This document shows positions 55,664 through 63,688 of a stretch of DNA of 64,000 nucleotides, in pieces (the first letter of the stretch is position 1; every line of letters begins with the position of its first letter). The notes beneath the pieces were generated by a model, which did not search any database, was not told the DNA's origin, and worked only from the letters and a program-made list of their open reading frames with translations. This stretch comes from Lachnospiraceae bacterium. GTDB taxonomy: Bacteria > Bacillota > Clostridia > Lachnospirales > Lachnospiraceae. The stretch is taken from NCBI GenBank assembly GCA_029067085.1, contig JAIEFE010000021.1, forward strand, positions 62,001-126,000, read 5' to 3'. Position numbers and translations under genes: made by a program.

Positions 55664-57058
55664 ATGATGTGTGATAGTCGTAAAGATTTATCTTATGAGA
55701 TGGCTCGCGGGTTGGATTGGGCAGTAATCGTTAGAATAATGAATGAAACTGACATAGATGTCATAGAAGTGCTCAACAATACAAATCCTGATGCCAAAGA
55801 AGAATTTCTTACTAATAAAGAACTTTCTAAGCCGCATAATATTTATGGGCAGTTGGACATCAAACAGGTTGAACAGAATATTGATACAATCATTTCATTA
55901 CAAAAGGAACTGGAATTATATAAAATCCCGGAAAAGAAAAGATTATTGGCTGATTTGGTTTTAGAGTCAAATCTGAAAAAAAATCGATTTGTGCAAGCTA
56001 ACTATCTTTATACCCATTCATCTCCTGATGGCAGGGAGGCAGCAGCACGGGAGCATAAAAAAGCCAACATAGCGTTATATGGAGAACCTGATGAGGATGT
56101 ATTCTGGTCGGTATTAGGTGAAAAACTTTCAGCCATTCCCGTAGACAGCCTTTCAAAAGAGGACAAGATCATGTATGATGAACTGCTTGAAATGCTTGGC
56201 CCTCTGCATACCGCGAAAGGAAGGGTTTTCAGACCGGGAAAGGAGACAATGGACTGGTTTTCTTATGTGCTGGAGCAGTTTTATGCCGGATTTCTGGCGC
56301 ATATTCCGCAGAAGCAGCAGGTATTTTCCATAGAAGAAGCCTGTGCAATTACAAATGAGATCATTGCCTCAGAGCTTGGGGAGGTACCAGGCGCAGACAT
56401 ATCGCCTATGGGCGCTGATATCGCCCCGGATTTAGACCCAGCTGAGTGGAAAGCGACGGTGATCCCTACCGGTGCTGTGGCATCTGTTGATTGTAAGTAT
56501 AAAACAATCAAGTTTCCGGGAAGACGAAGCAGGGGAGCCTATACAAGAGAAGAACTGATAGCGATTATTATACATGAACTGGGTGTTCATGCATTGCGCT
56601 CCCTGGTTTACGAGGACTGTGAGATGAAAGCCTTCTCTCTGGGACTTCCGGGTTATGAAGCTTTTGAGGAGGGGGTTGCGAAAGCGGCTGATCAGGCGAT
56701 TAACCATAAATATGAGGATTTCGGCCTTTTGCATTATGTAAGCATTGGACTGGCGACCTTTCTCGGGAAAAATTTCCGGGAAGCATTTGAAATTCAGGTC
56801 CGTATTGAATATTTAGTCGGGGGAGAACCGGCAGGGAGGTGCTTTGATTCTGTGCAGCGTACTTTCAGGGGAACTGGTGAATTGCCTAATCACAAGGATC
56901 TTATATACTATAATGGTGCCACGCAGGTATGGAAATATATTGAGGAGCATTTAGATGACGTGGAATTGATGGACCAACTGTTTTTAAGCGGCAAGACCAA
57001 TATGAATGATAAACGGCATGAAAGAATGATCTATGAAGTGCGTGTCGGGGGATATTAG
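55664..57058 (+). CDS. MATCAP-like (DUF1704) zinc metallopeptidase, 464 aa
   Basis: The metal site is IIIHELGVHALR with H304, E305 and H309 (HExxxH), and a downstream glutamate in EAFEEGVAKA (E336) is the probable third ligand; this arrangement is typical of the MATCAP/DUF1704 family, whose animal members remove C-terminal tyrosine from tubulin. Preceding the core, residues 180-290 contain the family-like stretch ISPMGADIAPDLD and KFPGRRSRGAYTREEL. No signal peptide is present. It begins 30 nt after the TPR gene and may form an operon with it. The bacterial substrate is unknown. Confidence 0.8.
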   Translation: MMCDSRKDLSYEMARGLDWAVIVRIMNETDIDVIEVLNNTNPDAKEEFLTNKELSKPHNIYGQLDIKQVEQNIDTIISLQKELELYKIPEKKRLLADLVLESNLKKNRFVQANYLYTHSSPDGREAAAREHKKANIALYGEPDEDVFWSVLGEKLSAIPVDSLSKEDKIMYDELLEMLGPLHTAKGRVFRPGKETMDWFSYVLEQFYAGFLAHIPQKQQVFSIEEACAITNEIIASELGEVPGADISPMGADIAPDLDPAEWKATVIPTGAVASVDCKYKTIKFPGRRSRGAYTREELIAIIIHELGVHALRSLVYEDCEMKAFSLGLPGYEAFEEGVAKAADQAINHKYEDFGLLHYVSIGLATFLGKNFREAFEIQVRIEYLVGGEPAGRCFDSVQRTFRGTGELPNHKDLIYYNGATQVWKYIEEHLDDVELMDQLFLSGKTNMNDKRHERMIYEVRVGGY

Positions 57059-57223
57059 AATTTTAAGTTGTTTATTGATCAACTCGCGACGTAAGTCGGG
57101 CCAGCTGGTTCAATATCATAACCGAATGCCGGCAAAGGACTGTCAATGTTTTGGTGAAACAAAGGCTTGTTGATAAGTAAGCGTCAGATTTGACAACATC
57201 CCACAAAAATAGTATACTCAAAT
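57059..57223. other. Short intergenic stretch before direct repeat copy B
   Basis: No gene is visible. It contains a short hairpin-prone AT-rich region but no clear terminator. The sequence left of copy B is unrelated to that left of copy A, so the repeat boundary is sharp at 57224. Confidence 0.4.
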
Positions 57224-57800
57224 CAATCAAATCTATGTGAAAATCTATCCATACATCATGGAATCATTGGCATATCGCCGACATTTTCACATATTGCAGA
57301 GCAACTGAGAACTGTCAGGCGGCAACAGAATATGATATGGTCGTTATTCGTCAATAATTTGACTGTAATCTGAACGGATGTTCCGCATTGACCCGAGAAA
57401 GAAAGAGAGGTACACTGAATGAACAAGGAGATGGCAGGTATGACCAATGAAGAAATGTTCACAGCTATTATTGAGCGTATGGATTCTATGGAATCGGGAT
57501 TGTCCGGGCTTACGGACAAAGTGGAATCAGGATTGTCTGGATTGAGCGAGCGGATAGATAAAGTGGAATCAGGATTGACAGGCTTGGGCGAGCGGATAGA
57601 TAAGCTGCAATCTGACATGAATATGGAATTTTGGGCTGTCAGAACAGAAATGAATGGAGTCAATGAATCGCTTAAGAAAGATATTTCTATTTTGAATGAT
57701 AAAGTGGATCGGCTTATGTATACAAAAGATGTTGACGGCTATGAAAAGATGAAGATGCAGGTTGATTTATTAGCGCAGGGCTATCAGGAGTTGAAAGAGA
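57224..57800 (+). repeat. Direct repeat copy B (full-length form)
   Basis: The 577-bp intact partner of 52070-52480. It contains about 195 bp of upstream non-coding DNA and nearly all of the coiled-coil gene, so the duplicated unit is a gene with its own promoter region. Confidence 0.9.
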
Positions 57801-57811
57801 AGGTGGGTTGA
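57419..57811 (+). CDS. Short coiled-coil protein with heptad repeats, 130 aa
   Basis: The product is almost entirely a coiled coil: MTNEEMFTAIIERMDSME followed by repeats of the type DKVESGLSGLSERI (two 42-bp units at 57515-57598) and a distal NDKVDRLMYTKDVDGYEKMKMQVDLLAQ. No enzymatic motif or membrane span is present. ATG 57419 is possible, but ATG 57440 has AAGGAG at about 9 nt and yields a start (MTNEEMF) that is common for such Lachnospiraceae proteins. Similar short proteins often occur as repeated, mobile-looking genes. Function is unknown. Confidence 0.65.
   Translation: MNKEMAGMTNEEMFTAIIERMDSMESGLSGLTDKVESGLSGLSERIDKVESGLTGLGERIDKLQSDMNMEFWAVRTEMNGVNESLKKDISILNDKVDRLMYTKDVDGYEKMKMQVDLLAQGYQELKEKVG
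57515..57598 (+). repeat. Two 42-bp tandem units within the coiled-coil gene
   Basis: Two consecutive units, each beginning GA(C/T)AAAGTGGAATCAGGATTG and ending GCGAGCGGATA, encode 14-residue heptad pairs. The array length is likely to vary between strains. Confidence 0.8.
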
Positions 57812-57853
57812 GACAACCGGTTTATATTAAGAACTAAAGAATACCTTGATTTT

Positions 57854-57892
57854 ATACCGCCAATCAGTGATGTACACAGTGATTGGCGGTAT
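57854..57892. terminator. Bidirectional terminator-like hairpin
   Basis: ATACCGCCAATCA (57854-57866) and TGATTGGCGGTAT (57880-57892) form a perfect 13-bp stem with a 13-nt loop. T-rich sequence follows to the right, and A-rich sequence precedes to the left. It separates the coiled-coil gene from the convergent cyclophilin gene. Confidence 0.8.
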
Positions 57893-57938
57893 ATTTCATT
57901 TAAAATATTATGATGGATTCGAAAGGATATCCTTTACT

Positions 57939-58460
57939 TTAGAGCTTCTCCGGCTCCGGATATTCTACACCAAAAGTCTCAACGGTAACAGTTTGCATCA
58001 CCTGATCTTCCAGAGGCCTGTCCTCGTAATCGGTAGCGGTCTCCGCGATCTTGTCTACATTTTCCTGTCCCTCGATCACCTTTCCGAACGCTGCATAAGC
58101 GCCGTCAAGATGTGGGCTTGTCTTGTGCATGATGAAAAACTGGCTGCCTGCGGAATCGGGGTGCATACTCCTTGCCATGGAGAGAACGCCGGCGGTGTGC
58201 TTTAAATCATTGTCGAAGCCGTTTTGGCGAAACTCCCCCTTGATAGAGTAGCCGGGACCGCCCATGCCGGTCCCCTCCGGATCGCCGCCCTGGATCATGA
58301 AACCCTTGATGACGCGGTGGAAGATCAGACCGTCATAAAATTTTGCGTTGATGAGACTGATGAAATTGTTGACGGAGGCCGGCGCAATCTCGGGATAGAG
58401 TTCGGCCTTGATCACGTCTCCGTTTGCCATAGTGAAGGTTACGATGGGATTGTTTGCCAT
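57939..58460 (-). CDS. Cyclophilin-type peptidyl-prolyl cis-trans isomerase
   Basis: A 173-residue cytoplasmic cyclophilin that speeds proline isomerisation during folding. The active-site sequence is YDGLIFHRVIKGFMIQGGDPEGTGMGGPG (FHRVI with the catalytic Arg, motif only), followed by SMARSMHPDSAGSQFFIM and HLDGAYAAFGKV. I start at the methionine of MANNPIV (58460), which has GAAAGGA 9 nt upstream on this strand, rather than at 58517. No signal peptide is present. It marks the beginning of more GC-rich, ordinary chromosome. Confidence 0.95.
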   Translation of the reverse strand: MANNPIVTFTMANGDVIKAELYPEIAPASVNNFISLINAKFYDGLIFHRVIKGFMIQGGDPEGTGMGGPGYSIKGEFRQNGFDNDLKHTAGVLSMARSMHPDSAGSQFFIMHKTSPHLDGAYAAFGKVIEGQENVDKIAETATDYEDRPLEDQVMQTVTVETFGVEYPEPEKL

Positions 58461-58586
58461 AATCATAAATCCTTTCTTTTCTGTTTTCTGCGACTGTTGC
58501 AGCCGCATGACTTTCATTGTATTCTATTATAATAGATATTTATACTCATAACACTTCTATTGTAAAGGAAAGCGTCGGAGTTGTCT

Positions 58587-59306
58587 ATGCTGGAAAAAAT
58601 ATATTTCGGAAAAGATATTTTGTATATCACGGATGAAAGTGAAACTTATACTTCCCTTCGAAAGAAGGGCTGTTATGTTCTGCCATACCTGCATGGGAGC
58701 AGCAGATGTGAGGCGTTCCCCGGTGCGGCCTGGCTGATCGAGGATATGGAGGAGATGAATCGGGAATCTCTTGAGCTGGTCTACAGGCGGCTGGCGGGGC
58801 TTCCATGGGATATTCTGGAGACGGGACGGTGCAGGGTGAGGGAGACGACGGTGGAAGATGTGGACAGTTTCTATCAGATATACGCGGAACCGTCCGTCAC
58901 GGCGTATATGGAAAATCTCTTCGCGGACAGGGAGGAGGAAATCGCCTACACAAAAGATTACATCGAGAAAGTATATGCTTTTTACGGCTACGGGATGTGG
59001 ACGGTTCTGGAAAAGGAGGAGGGCGCGGTGATCGGAAGAGTGGGGATCATCTGGCGGGAAGGCTATGATCTGCCGGAGCTCGGCTTTGTGATCGGCGTGC
59101 CCTGGCAGAGAAAAGGCTATGCGTTTGAGGTCTGCGAGGCTGTTCTTTGTTACGCGAAGGATGAGCTTTCCATGGAGCGGGTGCAGGCACTTGTGAGGCT
59201 GGGGAACGAGAAGTCCCTCAGACTCTGCGAAAAGCTGGGATTTGTGAGGAGCGGGGAGACGGAGGCGGATGGGGAAAGGCATTTTCTCCTGGTGAAAGAG
59301 CTGTAA
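58587..59306 (+). CDS. GNAT-family N-acetyltransferase, 239 aa
   Basis: Residues 80-239 form a GNAT domain of the RimJ/RimL style: RVRETTVEDVDSFYQIYAEPSV, AVIGRVGIIWRE, LGFVIGVPWQRKGYAFEVCEAVL (the acetyl-CoA loop Q/RxxGxG variant WQRKGYA) and NEKSLRLCEKLGFVRSG. The first 75 residues are an extra domain of unknown role. ATG 58587 has GGAG 6 nt upstream and is preferred over TTG 58581. The substrate cannot be deduced. It diverges from the cyclophilin gene. Confidence 0.88.
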   Translation: MLEKIYFGKDILYITDESETYTSLRKKGCYVLPYLHGSSRCEAFPGAAWLIEDMEEMNRESLELVYRRLAGLPWDILETGRCRVRETTVEDVDSFYQIYAEPSVTAYMENLFADREEEIAYTKDYIEKVYAFYGYGMWTVLEKEEGAVIGRVGIIWREGYDLPELGFVIGVPWQRKGYAFEVCEAVLCYAKDELSMERVQALVRLGNEKSLRLCEKLGFVRSGETEADGERHFLLVKEL

Positions 59307-59372
59307 TTTCAAGTCGGTCTTCCGGGAAATCTGTATTGACGAAAGGATAGAGGAAGGGGTAAACTGTTTTAC

Positions 59373-60308
59373 ATGAAAAAACAAACGATAAATTTAAAAG
59401 CACGTAATTCCCTGCTTCTGCTGCTCACAGCCGTAATCTGGGGCGTGGCCTTTGTGGCGCAGAGAAAAGGCGGGGCGCTGACAGGGCCATATACCTTCAA
59501 CTGCATCCGTTCCCTGATCGGGGCGGCAGTACTTGTGCCGGTGATTCCTTTTCTGGACAGATATGCTGGGGAGGGAAAGACAGAGGAGATGAAGAAAGGT
59601 CCGAAGCTTCTTGCAGGCGGCATTTCCTGTGGTGTGATGCTCTTTGTGGCCAGCACCCTGCAGCAGCTTGGCTTGTATTACGGTACCACGGCGGGTAAGG
59701 CGGGATTTTTGACTGCCTGCTATATTTTGCTTGTACCGATACTGGGTGTATTTTTGGGCAGAAGATGCGGTTGGAATGTTTGGGTAAGTGTGCCGGTGGC
59801 AGTGATCGGCCTATACTTTATCTGCCTTACAAGCGGCATTTCTTTCCAACGCTGCGACGGTCTGGTTCTCTTATGTGCGGTCTGTTTTTCAGTGCAGATC
59901 ATGCTGGTGGATCACTATTCGCCTCTGGTGGATGGCGTACGCATGGCCTGCCTGCAATTTCTGACTTGCGGTCTTTTAGGCATTGCGCCTATGTTGTTTG
60001 TTGAGCTGCGTCAGGCGGGACCGGCACAATGGCTTGCAACTCTGGGCAGTCCCGATGTATGGATTGCGATCCTGTATGCGGGTGTGATGTCCTGCGGTGT
60101 CGCATACACGCTGCAGATTGTAGGTCAGAAGGGCTTGAACCCCACGGTTGCATCTCTTTTGATGAGCCTGGAATCCGTGTTCTCTGCGCTGGCAGGGGCG
60201 TTGATCTTAAAGGAGCACATGAGCGGCAGGGAGATCTTTGGCTGTGCACTGCTTTTTGGAGCGGTACTGTTTGCGCAGATTAATGTGGGGAATCGTCGGG
60301 ACGGATAG
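59373..60308 (+). CDS. DMT-superfamily (EamA) transporter, 311 aa
   Basis: Ten hydrophobic spans arranged as two EamA repeats. The N-terminal LLLLLTAVIWGVAFVAQRKG (motif region) and the second-repeat GLNPTVASLLMSLESVFSALAGALILKEHM are the diagnostic sequences. Such proteins move small metabolites, often amino acids, across the membrane. It lies 33 bp upstream of the pyruvate kinase gene on the same strand, so they may share a transcript. The transported compound is unknown. Confidence 0.9.
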   Translation: MKKQTINLKARNSLLLLLTAVIWGVAFVAQRKGGALTGPYTFNCIRSLIGAAVLVPVIPFLDRYAGEGKTEEMKKGPKLLAGGISCGVMLFVASTLQQLGLYYGTTAGKAGFLTACYILLVPILGVFLGRRCGWNVWVSVPVAVIGLYFICLTSGISFQRCDGLVLLCAVCFSVQIMLVDHYSPLVDGVRMACLQFLTCGLLGIAPMLFVELRQAGPAQWLATLGSPDVWIAILYAGVMSCGVAYTLQIVGQKGLNPTVASLLMSLESVFSALAGALILKEHMSGREIFGCALLFGAVLFAQINVGNRRDG

Positions 60309-60340
60309 AGATAGAAATGAATAGGTAAAGGAGAAAACGA

Positions 60341-61756
60341 ATGCGTAAAACAAAGATTGTATGTACCCTTGGTCCTTCTACGGACAACGAGGAAGTGCTG
60401 CGGCAGATGATGTTGGAGGGCATGAATGTTGCCAGATGCAACTTTTCTCACGGCAGCCATGAGGATCATAAGAAAAGAATGGATGTGGTGAAAAAACTCC
60501 GGAAGGAGATCGGCAGGCCGGTGGCAATCCTGCTCGACACGAAAGGACCGGAAGTCCGTGTGAAAAATTTTAAGGAAGGAAAGGTTGTACTGGAGGAGGG
60601 ACAGCTCTTTACCCTGACTGCCGAAGAGGTGGAGGGTACAAAGGACAGGGTGAGCGTGACCTACAACCGTCTCTATGAGGATCTGGAGGTGGGGATGCGC
60701 GTGCTGATCGATGACGGTCTGATCGAGATGAAGGTGGAGAAAGTCGATAAGAACGACATCGTATGCCGTGTGATAAACGGCGGAACCGTCTCCAATCACA
60801 AGGGTGTCAACGTTCCGGATGTGGACTTGTCTATGCCCTATATCAGCGACAAGGACAGGGAGGACATCCTCTTTGGCATCGAGCAGGATGTGGATTTTAT
60901 TGCGGCTTCCTTTGTACAGAAAAAAGAGGATATCTTACAGCTTAGAAAACTTTTGGAGAAAAACGGCGGAGAGGATATTAAGATCATAGCAAAAATTGAG
61001 AACGCGCAGGGCGTGGCGAATATTGATGAGATCATAGAGGCGGCGGATGGCGTTATGGTTGCCAGAGGTGATATGGGGGTGGAAATTCCTTACGAGGATG
61101 TACCCGTGATCCAGAAGGAGATCATTAAGAAGGTGTACCGTGCCGGCAAGCAGGTTATCACAGCCACGCAAATGCTGGAGTCCATGATCAAAAATCCCAG
61201 ACCGACCCGGGCGGAGACCACGGATGTGGCCAATGCAGTCTACGACGGCACTAGCGCGATCATGCTCTCCGGGGAGACGGCAGCGGGCACCTATCCGCTG
61301 GAGGCGGTCAAAACGATGGTGAGGATCGCAGAGCGCACGGAAAAGGACGTGGATTACCGCAAGCGTTTTTTCCAGTTGGAGAGAGAGGCCAATCCCGATG
61401 TGACGGATGCAATCTGCCATGCGACCTGTACGACGGCCCTTGACTTAAATGCCACAGCCATCGTGACGGTCACAAAGTCCGGCAGATCCGCCAGAATGAT
61501 ATCCCGTTATCGTCCCGAGAGTGATATCATAAGCTGTGCCACCACAGAGAAGGTATGCAGGCAGCTTTCCATGTCCTGGGGCGTAACACCGCTTTTGATC
61601 AAGGAGGAGAAGGATGCCTACGTCCTTTTTGACAAGGCCATCGCGGCGGCGGAAAAGGAGGGACTTCTGAAAAAAGGAGATCTGACGGTCATTACCTCCG
61701 GCATACCCATCGGCATTTCCGGCACTACCAATATGATTAAGGTGCGGATTGTATAG
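60341..61756 (+). CDS. pyk: Pyruvate kinase
   Basis: Catalyses phosphoenolpyruvate plus ADP to pyruvate plus ATP. It has the N-terminal KIVCTLGPSTDNEE, MNVARCNFSHGSHEDH, AILLDTKGPEVR, the active-site signature IKIIAKIENAQGV with its catalytic lysine, and MVARGDMGVEI, then TATQMLESM and the GTSAIMLSGETAAGTYP region. At 471 residues it is the short form without the extra C-terminal PEP-utiliser domain found in bacilli. AAAGGAG precedes the ATG. The end overlaps the convergent metallophosphoesterase gene by 20 bp. Confidence 0.98.
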   Translation: MRKTKIVCTLGPSTDNEEVLRQMMLEGMNVARCNFSHGSHEDHKKRMDVVKKLRKEIGRPVAILLDTKGPEVRVKNFKEGKVVLEEGQLFTLTAEEVEGTKDRVSVTYNRLYEDLEVGMRVLIDDGLIEMKVEKVDKNDIVCRVINGGTVSNHKGVNVPDVDLSMPYISDKDREDILFGIEQDVDFIAASFVQKKEDILQLRKLLEKNGGEDIKIIAKIENAQGVANIDEIIEAADGVMVARGDMGVEIPYEDVPVIQKEIIKKVYRAGKQVITATQMLESMIKNPRPTRAETTDVANAVYDGTSAIMLSGETAAGTYPLEAVKTMVRIAERTEKDVDYRKRFFQLEREANPDVTDAICHATCTTALDLNATAIVTVTKSGRSARMISRYRPESDIISCATTEKVCRQLSMSWGVTPLLIKEEKDAYVLFDKAIAAAEKEGLLKKGDLTVITSGIPIGISGTTNMIKVRIV

Positions 61757-62690
61757 GCCGGTGGGAAGAAAGAGCTTTCTCTTTGCATATGGCTTCCAGA
61801 TGGTACAGGGGAACCGGCCCGGAGATAACCTCCCGCGCCACATAGAGAGTGCTGTCGGAACGGGCGTTCATACTCCACTTGACTAAGGTCATATGGCCGC
61901 ACTCGATTTCAATGCAGGTGATACAGCGGGGATGGACACAGCTTCCCGTATTATAGTAGTGGGCGGGTTTTTCAGGCAGGATGGGCCGGTGAGTATGTCC
62001 GGTGATCAAAATACGGCCGTTCTCCTGCGCCCAACGTTCTAAACGGATTTCGCAGCTGCTTTTTACATGATAGTTTTTGGCGGCGCTGGTGGGATCCAGT
62101 ATACCCAGATTTTCGAGAGGCCGCCAGAAATAGCGGACAAGGAAACGGGAAAGCGGCCAGAGCGTCGAGTTGAGCAGGCTGGCCTGATGTCCGTGCGTCA
62201 GATAGAGAGATACGTGCGACCTGCTGTTCGGCAGCAGGTCTGTGGTGAGAATGATTCCTTCATAAAAGGCAAGGGAAGGAAAGAGGGGCTGCATTTGCTG
62301 GGATTGCGTACAGAAATACGTACTGCAGCGTTTGGCAGGGTAGCCCTTCCTGCATTTTACAATGTCGTGGTTGCCATAGAGAAGATACAGCCGGTTCTCC
62401 TGATCGAATTGTTTGAAAAGCCAAAAGACATTGCTGTGGATATCGATGATATTCTTCATGTTTCTGTTTTCCCAAAGTTCATCCCCATCCCCCAGTTCAA
62501 TATAGGTAAATCCCTGTCTGTAATAGTGTTCCAGAGCGGCAAAATAGAGATGCTGGTTTTTGAGAAAGTTATCGGAGGAGTTTCCGATGCCTCTGTGACA
62601 GTCACTCATCAGGACATAGCGGGAGCAGTTTGTAAGAGGCAGCAGCGGAGCATTTTGAAAGGCGCGGTCAAGACGCGAGAAAGCACTCAT
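61737..62690 (-). CDS. Calcineurin-like metallophosphoesterase (LpxH-like), 317 aa
   Basis: The metal-binding blocks are in order: LMSDCHRGIG (D and H), YIELGDGDELWE (GDxxE), LLYGNHDI (GNHD), LYLTHGHQ and ITGHTHRPIL. The fold and block spacing resemble UDP-2,3-diacylglucosamine pyrophosphatase, but Gram-positive bacteria do not make lipid A, so a different substrate is likely. Its start overlaps the preceding DUF4474 gene by 4 nt, showing that both are co-translated. The 3' ends of this gene and pyk overlap. Confidence 0.92.
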   Translation of the reverse strand: MSAFSRLDRAFQNAPLLPLTNCSRYVLMSDCHRGIGNSSDNFLKNQHLYFAALEHYYRQGFTYIELGDGDELWENRNMKNIIDIHSNVFWLFKQFDQENRLYLLYGNHDIVKCRKGYPAKRCSTYFCTQSQQMQPLFPSLAFYEGIILTTDLLPNSRSHVSLYLTHGHQASLLNSTLWPLSRFLVRYFWRPLENLGILDPTSAAKNYHVKSSCEIRLERWAQENGRILITGHTHRPILPEKPAHYYNTGSCVHPRCITCIEIECGHMTLVKWSMNARSDSTLYVAREVISGPVPLYHLEAICKEKALSSHRPIQSAP

Positions 62691-63604
62691 AGACAGCCCT
62701 CCTTACGGCAGCGTTTGTGACAGCGCTTGTGAAAGCTGTGAAGTCTGAGCAGTTTTCGAAAAGCGAACGGGAGGTAGTAGTACAGGTACAAAACCCGATC
62801 CTCGGTACAGAGGAAGGGTCTGGTAACCCACAGATACAGCCTGCAGGCAATTCGATTTCGCCATTGGGAGTAAAAGCGGAAGAAGCGCGTGATCAGATTG
62901 TATTTTGCAGAATCTCTGCGGAAAACAAAGCAGACGTTGAGACCTCTGACAGACAGGCAGTCATCCGGACATCCGGCCCGCCGCAGGCCGTTTACGAAAG
63001 CGAAGAGCATTTCTCTGTCGGGGAAGCTGATGCAGGGCTCCATGGTGAGGGCGGAAGGTCTGGAAAAGCAGCCCACGAAAAAAGCGGTAAGCCACCAGTG
63101 TCGTCCGGAAGTGCAGATGCACTCGGCTTCGTCCTTGCAGAGCCGGAAGGAGCAGTCAAGCATTTCATGGTCATCCGCGCAGGAGAACCAGGCGGTTTTA
63201 TATTCGTTTTTGGAAATTATGGTGTCGGCGTGGTATATGCCGATTTCCGCTCCGGTATTGATACCGTACTGCCCTTTCCAGAATTCGATCAGCCAGGTTC
63301 TGTCCTGATAGTCGAAATAGACGGGAAGGGCGTCAAAAACCATGTGGAAACGGGGTGCCATGTAGTCGTAGAGCCGGGTATATCCCGCCTGCCTCTGAGG
63401 CGCGTCCACCGTGGAGGAAAAGAAGCCGCAGTCACAGTGAAAATCGTAGCCGAAAGGGTATGCCAGTTCGTTCAGAACGGAACATTTGGCGCAGTCGTCC
63501 ATAGAGTTGATCTTACAGATGATTCTTTTTCTGCGGCACTGAAAAAAGATACAGCCGAGAAGGGCGAAAAGCAGTAAAGCAAAGAGTAAAAAATACATAA
63601 TCAA
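62687..63604 (-). CDS. DUF4474 membrane-anchored protein, 305 aa
   Basis: A single N-terminal hydrophobic span (YFLLFALLLFALLGCIFF) is followed by a cysteine-containing region (KINSMDDCAKCSVLNELAYPFGYDFHCDCGFF) and the DUF4474 core: VFDALPVYFDYQDRTWLIEFWKGQYG then INTGAEIGIYHAD. The family is common in Lachnospiraceae and has no established function. It is coupled to the phosphoesterase gene by ATGA overlap, which may mean a joint role at the membrane. ATG 63604 or the next methionine two codons later can be the start. Confidence 0.82.
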   Translation of the reverse strand: MIMYFLLFALLLFALLGCIFFQCRRKRIICKINSMDDCAKCSVLNELAYPFGYDFHCDCGFFSSTVDAPQRQAGYTRLYDYMAPRFHMVFDALPVYFDYQDRTWLIEFWKGQYGINTGAEIGIYHADTIISKNEYKTAWFSCADDHEMLDCSFRLCKDEAECICTSGRHWWLTAFFVGCFSRPSALTMEPCISFPDREMLFAFVNGLRRAGCPDDCLSVRGLNVCFVFRRDSAKYNLITRFFRFYSQWRNRIACRLYLWVTRPFLCTEDRVLYLYYYLPFAFRKLLRLHSFHKRCHKRCRKEGCL

Positions 63605-63688
63605 TATCCTGTGTCGTTTTACTCTATTTTATGTCGAAAGAAAAGAAATTGTTCTGTGAGACAGGGCAGTCAGCGGATTCGGAACAGG

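Noticed and set aside
57515-57598. Regular 42-bp repeats considered as a CRISPR-like array
   Set aside because: The units are contiguous without spacers and encode heptads of a coiled coil.
58557-59384. A 275-codon minus-strand frame opposite the GNAT gene
   Set aside because: GNAT motifs and a ribosome site support the plus strand; the minus product has no recognisable features.
62717-63577. A 286-codon plus-strand frame opposite the DUF4474 gene
   Set aside because: The minus strand carries a recognisable DUF4474 protein coupled to the phosphoesterase. The plus frame is a GC-driven shadow without a ribosome site.
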